A stretch of DNA of 64,000 bases from Limimaricola sp027213785 (GCF_050847355.1 NZ_CP193758.1:92211-156210), one strand, 5' to 3'. Shown: positions 35,077 through 46,345, numbered from the stretch's first letter. Numbers and translations are program-made. Notes: generated by a model from the sequence alone, not told the origin.

Positions 35077-37314
35077 TCAGTGGTAGGCGTAGCTGCTGCT
35101 GTAGCCGTCGAGATCCTGCGCGGTGTCGACCATGGTCAGCACCGTTCCCAGCGGCGCCACGCCGATGTTCTTGAGCATCACCAGCCCCTGCGCCACGACC
35201 CGGCGCGGCGTGCGTTTCCAGCGCACAAGATAGACCACGTGATCGACCGCCAGGGCGATGCTCAGGCTGTCGGACATCGCCAGGACCGGCGGCGCGTCGA
35301 CGATCACCATGTCGTAGCGCTGCTTCAGCGCCTCGATCAGCTCGCCGATGCGACGGGCCTCGATGCCGTCCGACAGCAATGTGTCGTGCTCGCCGACCCC
35401 GGAGATGTCGAATCGCAGGCTGTCCGACCGGGCGATGGCCGCATCAAGCGAGGCCTCGCCCATCAGGTGATCCGAGAGGCTGGCCTGCGACACCGCCCCC
35501 ACCTCGTCGTGGAGCACCGGGCGCCGGGTATCGAGGTCGATCAGCACCGTCGAGACGCCGGAGCGGGCATAGGACTGCGCCAGCGCCAGCGCGGTGGTGG
35601 TCTTGCCCTCGTCCGGCACCGAGGAGAGCAGCATGACGCTGCGCGGCCCGGCATTGGCGGCGATGCGCGTCGCGATCACCGTGCGCAGTTGCCGCACCCG
35701 TTCGCCGAGGAAGGAATACGAGCCCTTGTCGAGATGCGCGAGCACGTGGCGCGGCTGGCGGATCCGGTCGGCGGGCAGCATCGACAGCACCTTGAGGCCG
35801 GTCGCCCGCTCCAGTTCGACGGCGCGGCGGAAGCCCGCGCTCATCAGCTCCATCAGGAGCGCCGCGATCAGGCTGAAGGTCAGGCCCAGCGTGCCACCGA
35901 AGGCGGTCATCAGAACGGGGCGCGGCGCCGAGGGGCCGGTCGGGATCAGCGCCGGGTTCAAAAGCTTGGCCTCGGCGCGCTGGATCTCGGCCTGCGCCCG
36001 GATTTCGCCCAGACGTGTCAGCAGGTCCTCGAACCCGGTGCGCGCCGCCTCGGCCTCGCGTTCGAGCTGGCGCAGCTGCAGCGACGAGGCCGACATGTCC
36101 GAGAGCCGCTGTTCCAGCGCCTCGACGTCGCGGCCGAGCGAGGCCTCGCGCCCCTGCAGCACCTCGATCTCGTTGCGGTAGGACTGGGCGATATTGGCCA
36201 CCTCGGCCGCGATCGCCGCCTCGATCCGGCCGATATCCGAGGCGATGTCGCGCCGGTCGGGATGGTTCTCGCCCAGCGTCGCCGAGAGCCGCGCATCCTC
36301 GCGCAGCATCTCGTCGCGCTGCTGGCGCAGCGACACGAGATAGTCGGAGGACTGGGTTTCGGCGGCGATGGTCGGGCCGCGTTCGGCGATCAGCGTGTCG
36401 ATCTGCTGCAGCCGCGCCTCCTGGTTGGCGCGCTCCGAGCGCGCCATGGCCAGCTGCTGGTTCAGCTCGGCGAGCTGCTGCTGGACCACCTCGACCGAGG
36501 CGCCGGCGGTGTCGAGTTGCTCTCTCTTGTAGGTTTCGGCCGCGGCCTCGGCGGCCACCACCTCGCCGCGCCGGCGCTCGACCTGCTGCGACAGCCATTG
36601 CGTGGCGTTCTCGGCCACCCTCTGGCGGTCGAGCAGCTGCTCGGCGATGTAGGTCTCGGCCAGACCGTTGACAACCAGTGCCGAAAGCTCGGGATCGCCG
36701 GTCTGCAACGCGATCTGGATCACGTAGGAATCGCCGACCCGGTTGATGAACATGCCCGATTGCAGCGCCGTGACGATCCGGCTGAGGCGCCGCCGCTCTT
36801 CCGAGATCAGCGGCGCGGCATCGCCCTGCGCCGCTGGCGTCGCGGGCGCGACCAGCCCCCGCACCGCCTGCTTGGCGCCGCCGATGATCCGCGCCACGGG
36901 GCCCGGCGCGGCATTGGCCGGATCGATCCCGGCGAAGCGGTCGACACCGATCTGCTCCACCACCCGTTCGAGCAGCGCCGACGAGCGCAGGCTGGCCACC
37001 TCGCTCTCGATGATCGCGGTGTTGAGCTGCAGGTCCGAGACCACCTCTTCGCGCGCCGAGACCACCTGCTGCTGGCGCGGGTCGAGCATCACCGTCGCCT
37101 GGGCGGTATAGCGCACCGGCTTGGTGATCGTCATCGCGAAGAACAGCGCCGCCGCAGCGAGGGTCCAGAACAGCACGAACCACTTGCGGCGCCACAGCGC
37201 GCCGATCAGTTCGCGAAGATCGACGCTCTCCTCATGGGTGTGCGCCGCATCCTCCTGCCGTCGCGCGGAGGACAGGAAGGCCCCGTGATTGAATGCGCTG
37301 TTATCGGTCGCCAT
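35077..37314 (-). CDS. EPS tyrosine autokinase with chain-length domain (Wzc/ExoP-like)
   Basis: A 745-residue inner-membrane protein controlling polymer length and export by cycles of tyrosine phosphorylation. A Wzz-like domain starts at residue 32 with a membrane helix (about 44-62), a long periplasmic coiled coil (230-450) and a second helix (about 468-490). The cytoplasmic BY-kinase domain has Walker A SSVPDEGKTTT (564-574, Lys571), Walker A' VLIDLDTRRP (590-599) and Walker B MVIVDAPPV (669-677). The C-terminal tail GYSSSYAYH holds Tyr738, Tyr742 and Tyr744 as the likely autophosphorylation cluster. It is monocistronic on the minus strand, divergent from the flippase gene. Confidence 0.93.
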   Translation of the reverse strand: MATDNSAFNHGAFLSSARRQEDAAHTHEESVDLRELIGALWRRKWFVLFWTLAAAALFFAMTITKPVRYTAQATVMLDPRQQQVVSAREEVVSDLQLNTAIIESEVASLRSSALLERVVEQIGVDRFAGIDPANAAPGPVARIIGGAKQAVRGLVAPATPAAQGDAAPLISEERRRLSRIVTALQSGMFINRVGDSYVIQIALQTGDPELSALVVNGLAETYIAEQLLDRQRVAENATQWLSQQVERRRGEVVAAEAAAETYKREQLDTAGASVEVVQQQLAELNQQLAMARSERANQEARLQQIDTLIAERGPTIAAETQSSDYLVSLRQQRDEMLREDARLSATLGENHPDRRDIASDIGRIEAAIAAEVANIAQSYRNEIEVLQGREASLGRDVEALEQRLSDMSASSLQLRQLEREAEAARTGFEDLLTRLGEIRAQAEIQRAEAKLLNPALIPTGPSAPRPVLMTAFGGTLGLTFSLIAALLMELMSAGFRRAVELERATGLKVLSMLPADRIRQPRHVLAHLDKGSYSFLGERVRQLRTVIATRIAANAGPRSVMLLSSVPDEGKTTTALALAQSYARSGVSTVLIDLDTRRPVLHDEVGAVSQASLSDHLMGEASLDAAIARSDSLRFDISGVGEHDTLLSDGIEARRIGELIEALKQRYDMVIVDAPPVLAMSDSLSIALAVDHVVYLVRWKRTPRRVVAQGLVMLKNIGVAPLGTVLTMVDTAQDLDGYSSSYAYH

Positions 37315-37506
37315 GCCTGACCCTCTCCGATCAAATACCGCTTACAAATTAGTCTCATCGCAAAAGCACGACCTGCCCCCGCCGAACCTCGTTGCACTCG
37401 GGCGGGGGAGACGGATAGAGCATGGACACCTCCCCGAACTGGATGTCCACATGTCAGTGAAGTTTATTTCGTATTCGCCGCATGGTTGCGGCACCCGGCC
37501 TCGCCC

Positions 37507-38964
37507 ATGAGCCGCGAAAGCCACTCGAACAGGCGCGGTAATGGCGGCGGCGGCGGCGGCGCTGTCATCTCGATGCTGGGGCTGACCTCGCAGCAGGTCG
37601 CCTCCTTCGTGATCACCCTGCTGGCGGCGGGCTTTCTCAGCGCGGCGGATTACGGGGTCTACACGCTGGCGATCGTCTTCGTCGAGTTCGTGGTGATGCT
37701 GACCTATACCGGCTATTTCCACTTCGTCGTGACCTCCGATTCCGAGGAGGAGGCGCTGCTCTCGACCATGTTCTGGATCATGACCGGCATCGGCGCCCTG
37801 GGCGGCCTGCTCCTCGTGATCTTCGCGGCGCCGCTCGCGGCGCTGTTCGACGCGCCGGAGCTGGCGCCGGTGCTGCGGCTGTTCGGGGTGATGCAGCCCT
37901 TCGCCTCGGCGATCGGCTGGGCCTCGGCCGCGCTCACCCGTGCCGGGTCGATGCGGCGCTACTTCCTGATCCTGATCGCCACCAATCTCGGCGGCCTCGC
38001 GGGCGGCTGTCTGGTGCTGGTGTTGTGGCAGTCGCTCTATGCGCTGGTCGCCTACCGCGCGATTCGCATCGTTCTCGGCGTGGCGATGTTCGGCATGGCG
38101 GTGCCACGGTTGCCGCGCTGGCGCTTCGACACGGCGCTGGCACGCGAGGCCACCAGCTATGCCGGCGGCCTCTACGGCTCGCGGCTCTTGGGCTTCTTCT
38201 CGACCTTCGGCGCGGACCTGATCCTCGCCTACCTGTTCAGCACCGCCGAGGCGGGGCTCTACCGTTTTGCCAACCGCCTCGCGATGGCCTCCGTCGACAT
38301 CGTCGCGCAGCCGCTGCGCAGCTTCGCGCTCAAGCGGTTCGGCGAGGCGGCGCGCGGCGGCCGCCCCTTGGGCACGGAGGTGGCAGGGTTCCTGGGCGCG
38401 AACGTCTTCCTGATGGGCGGCGTGGCGATCACCATCGCGGTGCTGGGCGAAAGCCTCGTCGGCGCGCTGTTCCGCCCCGAATACCTCGCAGCGCTCGCGG
38501 CGCTGCAGGCGCTTGCGGTGCGCGCGGCGGGGCTGGCCGGAAACCATCTGATCGAGCCGGTCTTCGCGGCCCGGCACGCGAACCGGATCGGCATGTATTA
38601 CAACATGGTCTGGACCGCGATCATGCTGGCGGCGATCCTCGTCTTCTCGGGACAGGGGCTGGTGGCGCTGGCCGGCGCGCAGGCGGCGGTGGCGGTGCTG
38701 TCCTCGGTCTCGGCGCTCTGGGTGATCGGCCGGCATGGCAAGGTGGCGCTGCGCCCGGCGCTGCGCAACGCCGCGATCGCGCTGGTCCTGCTGGCGGTCT
38801 ACGCGGTGGCGCTGGAAACCGGCTGGCTGGCGATCTCGATGCTGCTGAACGACGACACGCTGCGGCTGGCCGGTGGCATGGCGCTGGCGCTGGGGCTGGC
38901 GGGCGTCGCCTCGCTGGCCGCGACCCGCAGCCGGGTGTTCAGCTTCCGGCTCTTCGCGGGCTGA
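37507..38964 (+). CDS. Polysaccharide flippase (Wzx/MOP family)
   Basis: An integral membrane protein of 485 residues (ATG 37507; TTG 37486 is an alternative, and neither has a strong ribosome site). It flips lipid-linked repeats to the periplasmic face. A Gly-rich N terminus is followed by LTSQQVASFVITLLAAGFLS and about twelve to fourteen predicted helices with the LSAADYGVYTLAIVFVEFV opening typical of this family. It is the only flippase in the window, placed divergently from the autokinase gene, so it is central to the pathway. Its 3' end is 3 bases from a converging glycosyltransferase. Confidence 0.9.
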   Translation: MSRESHSNRRGNGGGGGGAVISMLGLTSQQVASFVITLLAAGFLSAADYGVYTLAIVFVEFVVMLTYTGYFHFVVTSDSEEEALLSTMFWIMTGIGALGGLLLVIFAAPLAALFDAPELAPVLRLFGVMQPFASAIGWASAALTRAGSMRRYFLILIATNLGGLAGGCLVLVLWQSLYALVAYRAIRIVLGVAMFGMAVPRLPRWRFDTALAREATSYAGGLYGSRLLGFFSTFGADLILAYLFSTAEAGLYRFANRLAMASVDIVAQPLRSFALKRFGEAARGGRPLGTEVAGFLGANVFLMGGVAITIAVLGESLVGALFRPEYLAALAALQALAVRAAGLAGNHLIEPVFAARHANRIGMYYNMVWTAIMLAAILVFSGQGLVALAGAQAAVAVLSSVSALWVIGRHGKVALRPALRNAAIALVLLAVYAVALETGWLAISMLLNDDTLRLAGGMALALGLAGVASLAATRSRVFSFRLFAG

Positions 38965-38967
38965 GGA

Positions 38968-40050
38968 TCAGCCCGCGAACCAGCGGTCGAGATGCGCCAG
39001 CATCCGCGCCGCCGCTTCGTCCCAGGTGAAGGCGGCGGCGCGGGTCCGCCCGGCCCGCTCGAGCGCCTCGCGCCGCGCCGGATCGCGGGCCAGCGCCGCC
39101 AGCGCCGCGACCCATGCGGCCGGGGCATTCGCCGGAAGGATCAGCCCGGCCTCGCCCACCACCTCCGGCAGGGCCCCGCGATCCGACACCACCGCCACGC
39201 AGCCGCAGGCCATGCCCTCCAGCGCCGGCAGGCCGAAACCCTCTTCAAACGACGGCATGCAGACCGCCAGCGCCGACCGGTACAGCGCCGCCAGCTCCGC
39301 GTCGCTGACGAAGCCGGCGAATAGGACGTTCGGCCCCGGCCGATGCCCGGCGGCGAGGAAATCCTCCCGGGTCGACTTGCCCACCAGCACCAGCCTCGTC
39401 CCGGCCAGCGCCGGATGCGCGAAGGCGCGCAGCAGCAGGTCGATGTTCTTGTGCGGCAGCAGGCTCGCCAGCGCCACGCAATAGCTTTGGGGCGCCAGCC
39501 CGAGCCGATCGCGCAGCCCGGGATCGGGGGCGACCCGCCCGACCTCGCCCAGACCGCAATGCACCACGCCGATCCGCTCGGGCGCGCCGAGGCCGATCTC
39601 CAGCAACTCCCTGCGCGAATGCTCCGACACGGTGAGGAGATGATTGCCCCGCGCCCCGGCCCGGCGTGACAGCAGCCGCCGCCAGGCGCCGGTGGCGCGC
39701 CCATAGGAGCGCGGCGTGGTGAAGACATGCGCGTCGTGCAGCATCGTCACGTAGCCGGTGCCGCGCAGCGGTACGGTGTTGAAGAAACCCGCCACCACCC
39801 CCTCGCGCCGCAGCGCCGGAAGATCGCGCTGCTCCCAGCCGATGCCGCCGCCGCGACCGATGACGCGATGGGGCAGCCCGCGATCGCTTGCCGCCCCGGC
39901 CAATCCCGGCGGCACCGCGACCTCGACCCGCCAGCGCTCCTCGCTGCGGGCCAGCGCGGCGGTCAGCTCTGCGGCCACGGCGTTGACGGCCGTGACCGGC
40001 CCCGCGAGGAACCGGCCATTGACGAAGAGGCGGCGCGGCACGGCGTTCAT
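38968..40050 (-). CDS. Glycosyltransferase family 4
   Basis: A 360-residue GT-B enzyme. Its opening LFVNGRFLAGPVTAVNAVAA resembles the paralogue at 18913-20007. It has LLTVSEHSRRELLE, ASLLPHKNIDLLLRAF and SFEEGFGLPALEGMACG (EX7E). Its start overlaps the acyltransferase stop by four bases (ATGA), so it is translationally coupled to 40047-41096. The specificity is unknown. Confidence 0.9.
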   Translation of the reverse strand: MNAVPRRLFVNGRFLAGPVTAVNAVAAELTAALARSEERWRVEVAVPPGLAGAASDRGLPHRVIGRGGGIGWEQRDLPALRREGVVAGFFNTVPLRGTGYVTMLHDAHVFTTPRSYGRATGAWRRLLSRRAGARGNHLLTVSEHSRRELLEIGLGAPERIGVVHCGLGEVGRVAPDPGLRDRLGLAPQSYCVALASLLPHKNIDLLLRAFAHPALAGTRLVLVGKSTREDFLAAGHRPGPNVLFAGFVSDAELAALYRSALAVCMPSFEEGFGLPALEGMACGCVAVVSDRGALPEVVGEAGLILPANAPAAWVAALAALARDPARREALERAGRTRAAAFTWDEAAARMLAHLDRWFAG

Positions 40051-41096
40051 CGCCAGCCCAGATAGGCTGCGACCCTAAGCCGGTCGGCCAGCATGGCCGC
40101 CACGAGCGGCGCGATCACCCCGATGATCGTGGCCAGCGCGATGATCAGCGAGGCATTGGTCAGACCGAGCTCCAGCATCACGATGCGGACCCCGGCGGTG
40201 AACAGGATATGGGTGACGAAGATCGGCATGGTGTTGCGCCCGACCAGTGCCAATGCCGCGCCGAGCGCACCGCCGCCCCGTGTCGCGCCGATCGCATAGG
40301 CCAGCCGCATCGCGACCACCGGCCCCGCCAGCAGCGCCGGGATATAGAGCGGCGCGAAGGCGGCATAGCCCGGGATCGGCTCGGCCGCGTCGACCCAGGC
40401 ATAGGCGAGCGTCACGCCCATCACCCCGGTCGCGAGCGCGACCCAAACGGGCGCCAGCAGCCGCTCGAACCCGGCGCGGCCCACCATCGCGGCCACGAGA
40501 TAGATGGCGATGAAGCGCAGCGAGGTGCGGATCCAGTCCATCTGCGGATCGAGATCCGGCAGCAGGTATCCCGACGCGAAGAGCACCGCGGCCAGCGCAA
40601 CGGTCGCCGGGCGGGAAAAGGCCGAGGTCAGCTTCAGCAGGATCATCCCCAGCAGGAGCGCATAGAGAAACCACATCACCGATGGCGGCTTCCACAGGAT
40701 GTCGAGGACGGCATAGCCCTTGAGCGGCGTGTTCACGTAGCCGCTCATGGCGAAATGGATCGTCTTGAGCAGCACCGACCACAGCAAGTAGGGCCAGATC
40801 ACCCGCGTGAAGGCCATGCTCCAGAACTCGGACCAGCTGCGCTTGCGGATCGACCCGGCCAGCAGGCCGGCCAGGATGAAGAACAGCGCCATATGCGTGG
40901 TATAGATCGAGAGCAGCTCGAACCGGTGGATCTGCGTGTCGTGCCCGGCATTCATCACGCCGTAGAGCGCGTGCCCCCAGACCACCAGCACCATGCCGAT
41001 GCCGCGCGCGATGTCGATGCGCGCGTCGCGCGCCGCAGCCTTCGACAGCCCCGCGCTTGCCGGGATCGAGGCGGCATCCCTCGCCAGCGCCGTCAT
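40047..41096 (-). CDS. Acyltransferase 3 family membrane protein
   Basis: A 349-residue inner-membrane protein with about ten helices. It contains RIDIARGIGMVLVVWGHALY, the acyltransferase-3 opening with the catalytic His region, and MALFFILAGLLAG. Unlike 16465-18510 it lacks an SGNH domain, as in the NodX/ExoZ-type short members that acetylate or succinylate sugars. It is preceded by a 44-codon frame and followed by a GT4 gene, each with a 4-base ATGA overlap, giving a tightly coupled operon. Confidence 0.87.
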   Translation of the reverse strand: MTALARDAASIPASAGLSKAAARDARIDIARGIGMVLVVWGHALYGVMNAGHDTQIHRFELLSIYTTHMALFFILAGLLAGSIRKRSWSEFWSMAFTRVIWPYLLWSVLLKTIHFAMSGYVNTPLKGYAVLDILWKPPSVMWFLYALLLGMILLKLTSAFSRPATVALAAVLFASGYLLPDLDPQMDWIRTSLRFIAIYLVAAMVGRAGFERLLAPVWVALATGVMGVTLAYAWVDAAEPIPGYAAFAPLYIPALLAGPVVAMRLAYAIGATRGGGALGAALALVGRNTMPIFVTHILFTAGVRIVMLELGLTNASLIIALATIIGVIAPLVAAMLADRLRVAAYLGWR

Positions 41097-41227
41097 TGCG
41101 GCGCCCCCCGGCCATCGCGGATCAGCGCCGCCGGCAGGCCGCCGCTCGGAAAGCGCAGATGCGATTGCGGCTCCGGCCGCATGCCGGAGGTGCCGCCTGC
41201 AACGCTGCGGGTCACGGTCTGTCTCAT
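41093..41227 (-). CDS. Small ORF coupled to acyltransferase
   Basis: A 44-residue frame starting at ATG 41227, preceded by a GAGGGTAGAGAA ribosome region and overlapping the acyltransferase start by four bases. The peptide (MRQTVTRSVAGGTSGMRPEP and on) is hydrophilic and matches no known family. The arrangement resembles a leader that delivers ribosomes to the next gene, but a short real protein or a chance frame are possible. Confidence 0.45.
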   Translation of the reverse strand: MRQTVTRSVAGGTSGMRPEPQSHLRFPSGGLPAALIRDGRGAPQ

Positions 41228-41233
41228 TTCTCT

Positions 41234-41256
41234 ACCCTCGAACACTCGTGAAAAAG
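41234..41256 (-). promoter_or_regulatory. Leader motif upstream of small ORF and acyltransferase
   Basis: On the minus strand a T-run followed by ACGAGTGTTCGAGGGT ends 6 bases before the ATG at 41227. It matches the leader of the UDP-xylose synthase gene (10634-10656) at 14 of the 16 bases from ACGAGT to GAGGGT. Confidence 0.4.
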
Positions 41257-41318
41257 ACTGCTTGCGGCCCGCGGGCCCGACGCAGGGGAGCACGGCATGG
41301 TCCCCGGCCGGGGTCCGG

Positions 41319-42428
41319 TCAGGCGCCGATGGCCGCGAGGCTGCGCCGGATTCCCTGCTGGAAGGCCTCTTCGGTGAAATGCCCGGCGCGCGCGACGCAG
41401 GCCTCGGGCCCGGCATCGGCCAGCCCGGAGGCCTCGAACCGCTCGACCGCCTCGACCAGCGCCTCGACGCTCTGCTCGCGAAAGAACAGCCCGGTTTCGC
41501 CCTCGACCACCGAGTCGAGGATGCCGCCGCGGCCATAGGCGATCACCGGCCGGCCCGAGGCCATGGCCTCGATCGGCACGATGCCGAAATCCTCCTCGCC
41601 CGGAAAGATCAGCGCCCGGCAGCGCGCGAGATGGTTTTTCAGCACCTCGAACGGCGCCTTGCCCAGAAAATGCGTGCGCGGTCCGGCCATGGATTTGAGC
41701 CGCGCCACCGTGCTGTCGGGCCCGCCGATCACCACCAAGGGCTTGTCGAGCCGTCGGAACGCCTCGATCGCCAGATCGGGCCGCTTGTAGGGGGCCAGCT
41801 CGCCCGCCCAGAGGTAGAAATCGCCCAGTTCGCCGGGCCTTGCGGGCGCGAAATCCTGCACCGCGACCGGCGGCGCCACCACCTCGGCCTCGCGGCGCCA
41901 ATACTTGCGGATCCGGTCCGCCACGTGGTTCGAATTGGCCGCGAAGCCGTCGACGCGCGCGGCGCTGATGACGTCCCATTGCCGCAGCGACGGCGCCAGC
42001 AGCGGCATCATCGCCCGCGTCACCCGCCCGGCCCCGTCGCGATAGACGTGGTACTGGTCCCACAAGTAGCGCATCGGCGAATGGCAGTAGCACAGATGCG
42101 GCGCGTCGGGCGGCGCGATCACGCCCTTGGCCGGCCCGGCCTCGGACGAGATCACCAGATCGTAGCCCGACAGGTCGATCTCCTCGAGCGCGCGCGGCAT
42201 CAGCGGCAGGTATTTCTGGTAGTGCCGGCGCGCCATCGGCAGCCGGGCGATGCGGCTTTCGGTGATGCGGTGCCGCGTCAGCGTGGCGCTGAGCTTCGAG
42301 GGCTCGGCGACATGGGTGAAGATGTCGGCCCCGGGGAACATCCGGCACAGGGATTCGATCACCCTCTCGCCGCCGCGCATCCCCACGAGCCAGTAATGGA
42401 TGATCGCGACCCGGCGCGTCTCGCTCAT
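41319..42428 (-). CDS. Glycosyltransferase family 4, possible mannosyltransferase
   Basis: A 369-residue GT-B transferase starting ATG 42428. It has IIHYWLVGMRGGERVIESLC, the segment CYCHSPMRYLWDQYH typical of GDP-mannose-dependent WbaZ-type transferases, and EDFGIVPIEAMASGRP with EX7E. A GDP-mannose synthesis gene lies at 52475-53932, which fits a mannosyl donor; this is inference. A 14-residue upstream frame (42469 to 42425) overlaps its start by four bases. Confidence 0.9.
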   Translation of the reverse strand: MSETRRVAIIHYWLVGMRGGERVIESLCRMFPGADIFTHVAEPSKLSATLTRHRITESRIARLPMARRHYQKYLPLMPRALEEIDLSGYDLVISSEAGPAKGVIAPPDAPHLCYCHSPMRYLWDQYHVYRDGAGRVTRAMMPLLAPSLRQWDVISAARVDGFAANSNHVADRIRKYWRREAEVVAPPVAVQDFAPARPGELGDFYLWAGELAPYKRPDLAIEAFRRLDKPLVVIGGPDSTVARLKSMAGPRTHFLGKAPFEVLKNHLARCRALIFPGEEDFGIVPIEAMASGRPVIAYGRGGILDSVVEGETGLFFREQSVEALVEAVERFEASGLADAGPEACVARAGHFTEEAFQQGIRRSLAAIGA

Positions 42429-42469
42429 GCCGTCCGGTCCGTCGGTCGCCTGTGGATCATGCTCATCAT
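42425..42469 (-). CDS. Putative 14-residue leader peptide
   Basis: ATG at 42469 has a good GAAGGGTGACG ribosome region and reads MMSMIHRRPTDRTA, stopping at a TGA that overlaps the glycosyltransferase start by four bases (ATGA). The glycosyltransferase itself has only a weak ribosome site, so translation may depend on coupling through this leader. It is too short for family recognition. Confidence 0.35.
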   Translation of the reverse strand: MMSMIHRRPTDRTA

Positions 42470-42484
42470 CGTCACCCTTCAAAC

Positions 42485-42500
42485 CGTCATCACTCGAAAA
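42485..42500 (-). promoter_or_regulatory. TTTTCGAGTG leader motif
   Basis: An identical 16-base copy of the element at 34661-34676, placed 16 bases before the leader-peptide start at 42469. Confidence 0.45.
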
Positions 42501-42937
42501 CCACCGGCAGACTTGCCCGGCCCGGCCGCGCCCCGCAACCCCGCCGCACCGCGGCACGGCCGGTTTGTCATCGGGCTTTTTCAGCTGCCAGTTGCAGCGG
42601 CAACCGCCATTGGGGTGCGCAACTAAATGGGGATTTTATGATTTTCAAGACAACTCAGAGAATAACGCCCCCAGCTGGCCGATACCGGGCCAGAAGCGAC
42701 GACCGCCCCCCTTCTTTCTCGGGATGTCCGCTCCCGGTCCATGCTTGGCAATGCATGCCGCCACGGCACGAATCGGCCGCACCTTCGCAGGGAATTCGAG
42801 CACGCGCATCGCGGGAGCACGATCCGACCTACCGGGACCTCGCGGCAAGGGCGCGCAGGCGGCCCCTCGCCCCCCGCGTGCCGGATTGATCTCCGGGGGC
42901 GGAGGCCCGATGATCGCCCCCCGGGGAGGATCGGCAG
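42501..42937. other. Divergent intergenic region
   Basis: About 440 bases between the minus-strand glycosyltransferase and the plus-strand two-component genes, marking the right end of the EPS locus. No gene is supported. The GGGGAGGA at 42922-42929 is the ribosome site for the TTG start at 42938. Confidence 0.45.
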
Positions 42938-44286
<1,349 letters not shown>

Positions 44287-44308
<22 letters not shown>

Positions 44309-46293
44309 CGCTGCGCCCCTTCGCACTTTTCGCCCGGTCGGTGCGGGCGCGGCTGCTGGCGATCGCGCTCCTGCCGGTGCTGGTGCTGCTGCCGCTCTTC
44401 ATCGGGGTGATCGTGCTGCGCTGGTCGGACCGGCTCGACGAGCTTCTGATCGTCAAGGTGAACTCCGACCTGACCATCGCCGACCAGTATCTCGGACGGC
44501 TTCTTGAGAACGCGGCCGAGCGGCTCGACGCGCTCGGCGCTTCGACCGAGTTCGCGGCGGCGATCGCGCGCGAGCCCTCGGCGCAGGGCTTCCTCGCCGA
44601 GCGCCGCGACGCGCTCGGCTTCGATTTCCTGTTCCTCGCCCGGCCCGGCGGCATTTCGCGTTTCGACGCGATCCTGCCGGCCGAGGACTGGCCGGTGATC
44701 GCGTCGGCGCTGGAGGGACGGGCGATGAGCGCGGTCGACCTGTTCGCCCCGGCCACGCTCGCCGCGTTGTCGCCGGATCTGGCCACGCGCGCGGCGATCC
44801 CGCTGGTGCCCACCGCCGCCGCGCGCCCGACCGAGCGCGACCGCGAGGATCGCGGCATGATGATCCACGCGGCGGCGCCGGTGACGCTGGCGGGGGGTGG
44901 CCGCGCGGCGCTGGTGGGGGGCGTGCTGCTCAACCGCAATCTCGGCTTCATCGACACGATCAACGACCTCGTCTACCGCGACCGCTCCCTGCCCGAGGGC
45001 AGCCGCGGCACCGCGACGCTGTTTCTGGGCGATGTGCGGGTCTCCACCAACGTGCGATTGTTCGAGAATGTCCGGGCGCTCGGCACGAGGGTCTCGGAGG
45101 CTGTGTCCGAGCGTGTGCTGGAGCGCGGCGAGACATGGCTCGACCGCGCCTTCGTGGTCAATGACTGGTACGTTTCGGCCTATGAGCCGATCCGCGACAG
45201 CCACGGCGACGCCGTGGGCATGCTCTATGTCGGCTTTCTCGAAGCGCCCTTCTCGGCGGCGCGGGCCAATTCGCTGTTATGGGTGGCGCTGTCGCTGCTG
45301 GCGGTGCTGGCGATCACCGTGCCGCTGTTCCTGCGATGGGCGGGGCGGATCTTCCTGCCGCTGGAGCGGATGACCCAGACCATGGCCCGGGTCGAGGCGG
45401 GGGATCTGCGCGCGCGCATCCATCTGCAGGGCCCGGACGAGATCGGCCAGGTCGCGGGCCATCTCGATACGCTGCTCGACCAGGTGCAGGAGCGCGACGC
45501 GCGGCTGCGCGACTGGGCCGCCGAGCTGGAGCGCGAGGTCGAGGCGCGCACCCGCGACCTGCGCGAGGCCAAGGACCGGCTCGAACAGGCGACGCGGCAG
45601 CTGGTGCTGTCGGAAAAGCTCGCCGCCGTGGGCGAGATCACCGCCAGCGTCGCGCATGAGATCAACAACCCCGTGGCGGTGATCCAGGGCAATCTCGACG
45701 TCGCGCGCGAGACGCTTCCGCCGGAGGCGGCGCGCGAGGTGAAGACCGAGTTCGACCTGATCGATGCGCAGGTGCACCGGATCTCGGCCATGGTGTCGAA
45801 GCTCCTGCAATTCGCGCGCCCCGGCGATTACGCGCCCTCCGGCGAGATGCTGGAGGCGGGCGAGGCAGTGCGCGACGCGCTGGCACTCGCGCGGCACCAG
45901 CCGGGCGCGGGCCATCTCGAAATCGAGACCGACCTGTCGCCGGAGGCCCGCGTCGCCATTGATCGCGGCGAGCTGACCCAGGTGCTGATCAACCTCGTGG
46001 TCAATGCCGCGCATGCCATGCCGGAAGGCGGGATGTTGCGGATCGCCAGCCGCGAGGCGCGGCACGAGGGGCGCGACTGGGTCGAGATCGAGGTCGCCGA
46101 TACCGGGCCCGGCATCGCGCCGGAGGTGCTGGCGCGCATCTTCGATCCGTTCTTCACCACCAAGCGCAGCCGCGGCACCGGGCTTGGCCTGTCGATCAGC
46201 CAGACCCTCGTGACCCAGGCCGGCGGCACCATCCTCGCCGAGAGCGAACCCGGCCGGGGCAGCCGCTTCACGATCCGCCTCCCGGCGGTGTGA
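44287..46293 (+). CDS. DctB-like membrane sensor histidine kinase
   Basis: A 668-residue kinase whose start overlaps the regulator gene (ATG 44287; GTG 44305 overlaps by four bases and is an equally good choice). It has a first membrane helix (about 21-45), a large periplasmic Cache-type ligand domain (about 45-320; NDWYVSAYEPIRDSHGDAVG and MLYVGF near its end), a second helix (about 328-350), a HAMP domain, a coiled coil, a HisKA domain with SVAHEINNP and a HATPase domain with NLVVNAAHA, DTGPGIAPEV and GTGLGLSIS. Layout and neighbours suggest sensing of a small organic acid also carried by the OFA transporter; the ligand is not known. Confidence 0.92.
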
Positions 46294-46345
46294 CCCGCTA
46301 CTGGGACCGGCTGACCGCGCCGCGACCACGGGGCACGGGGCCGGA

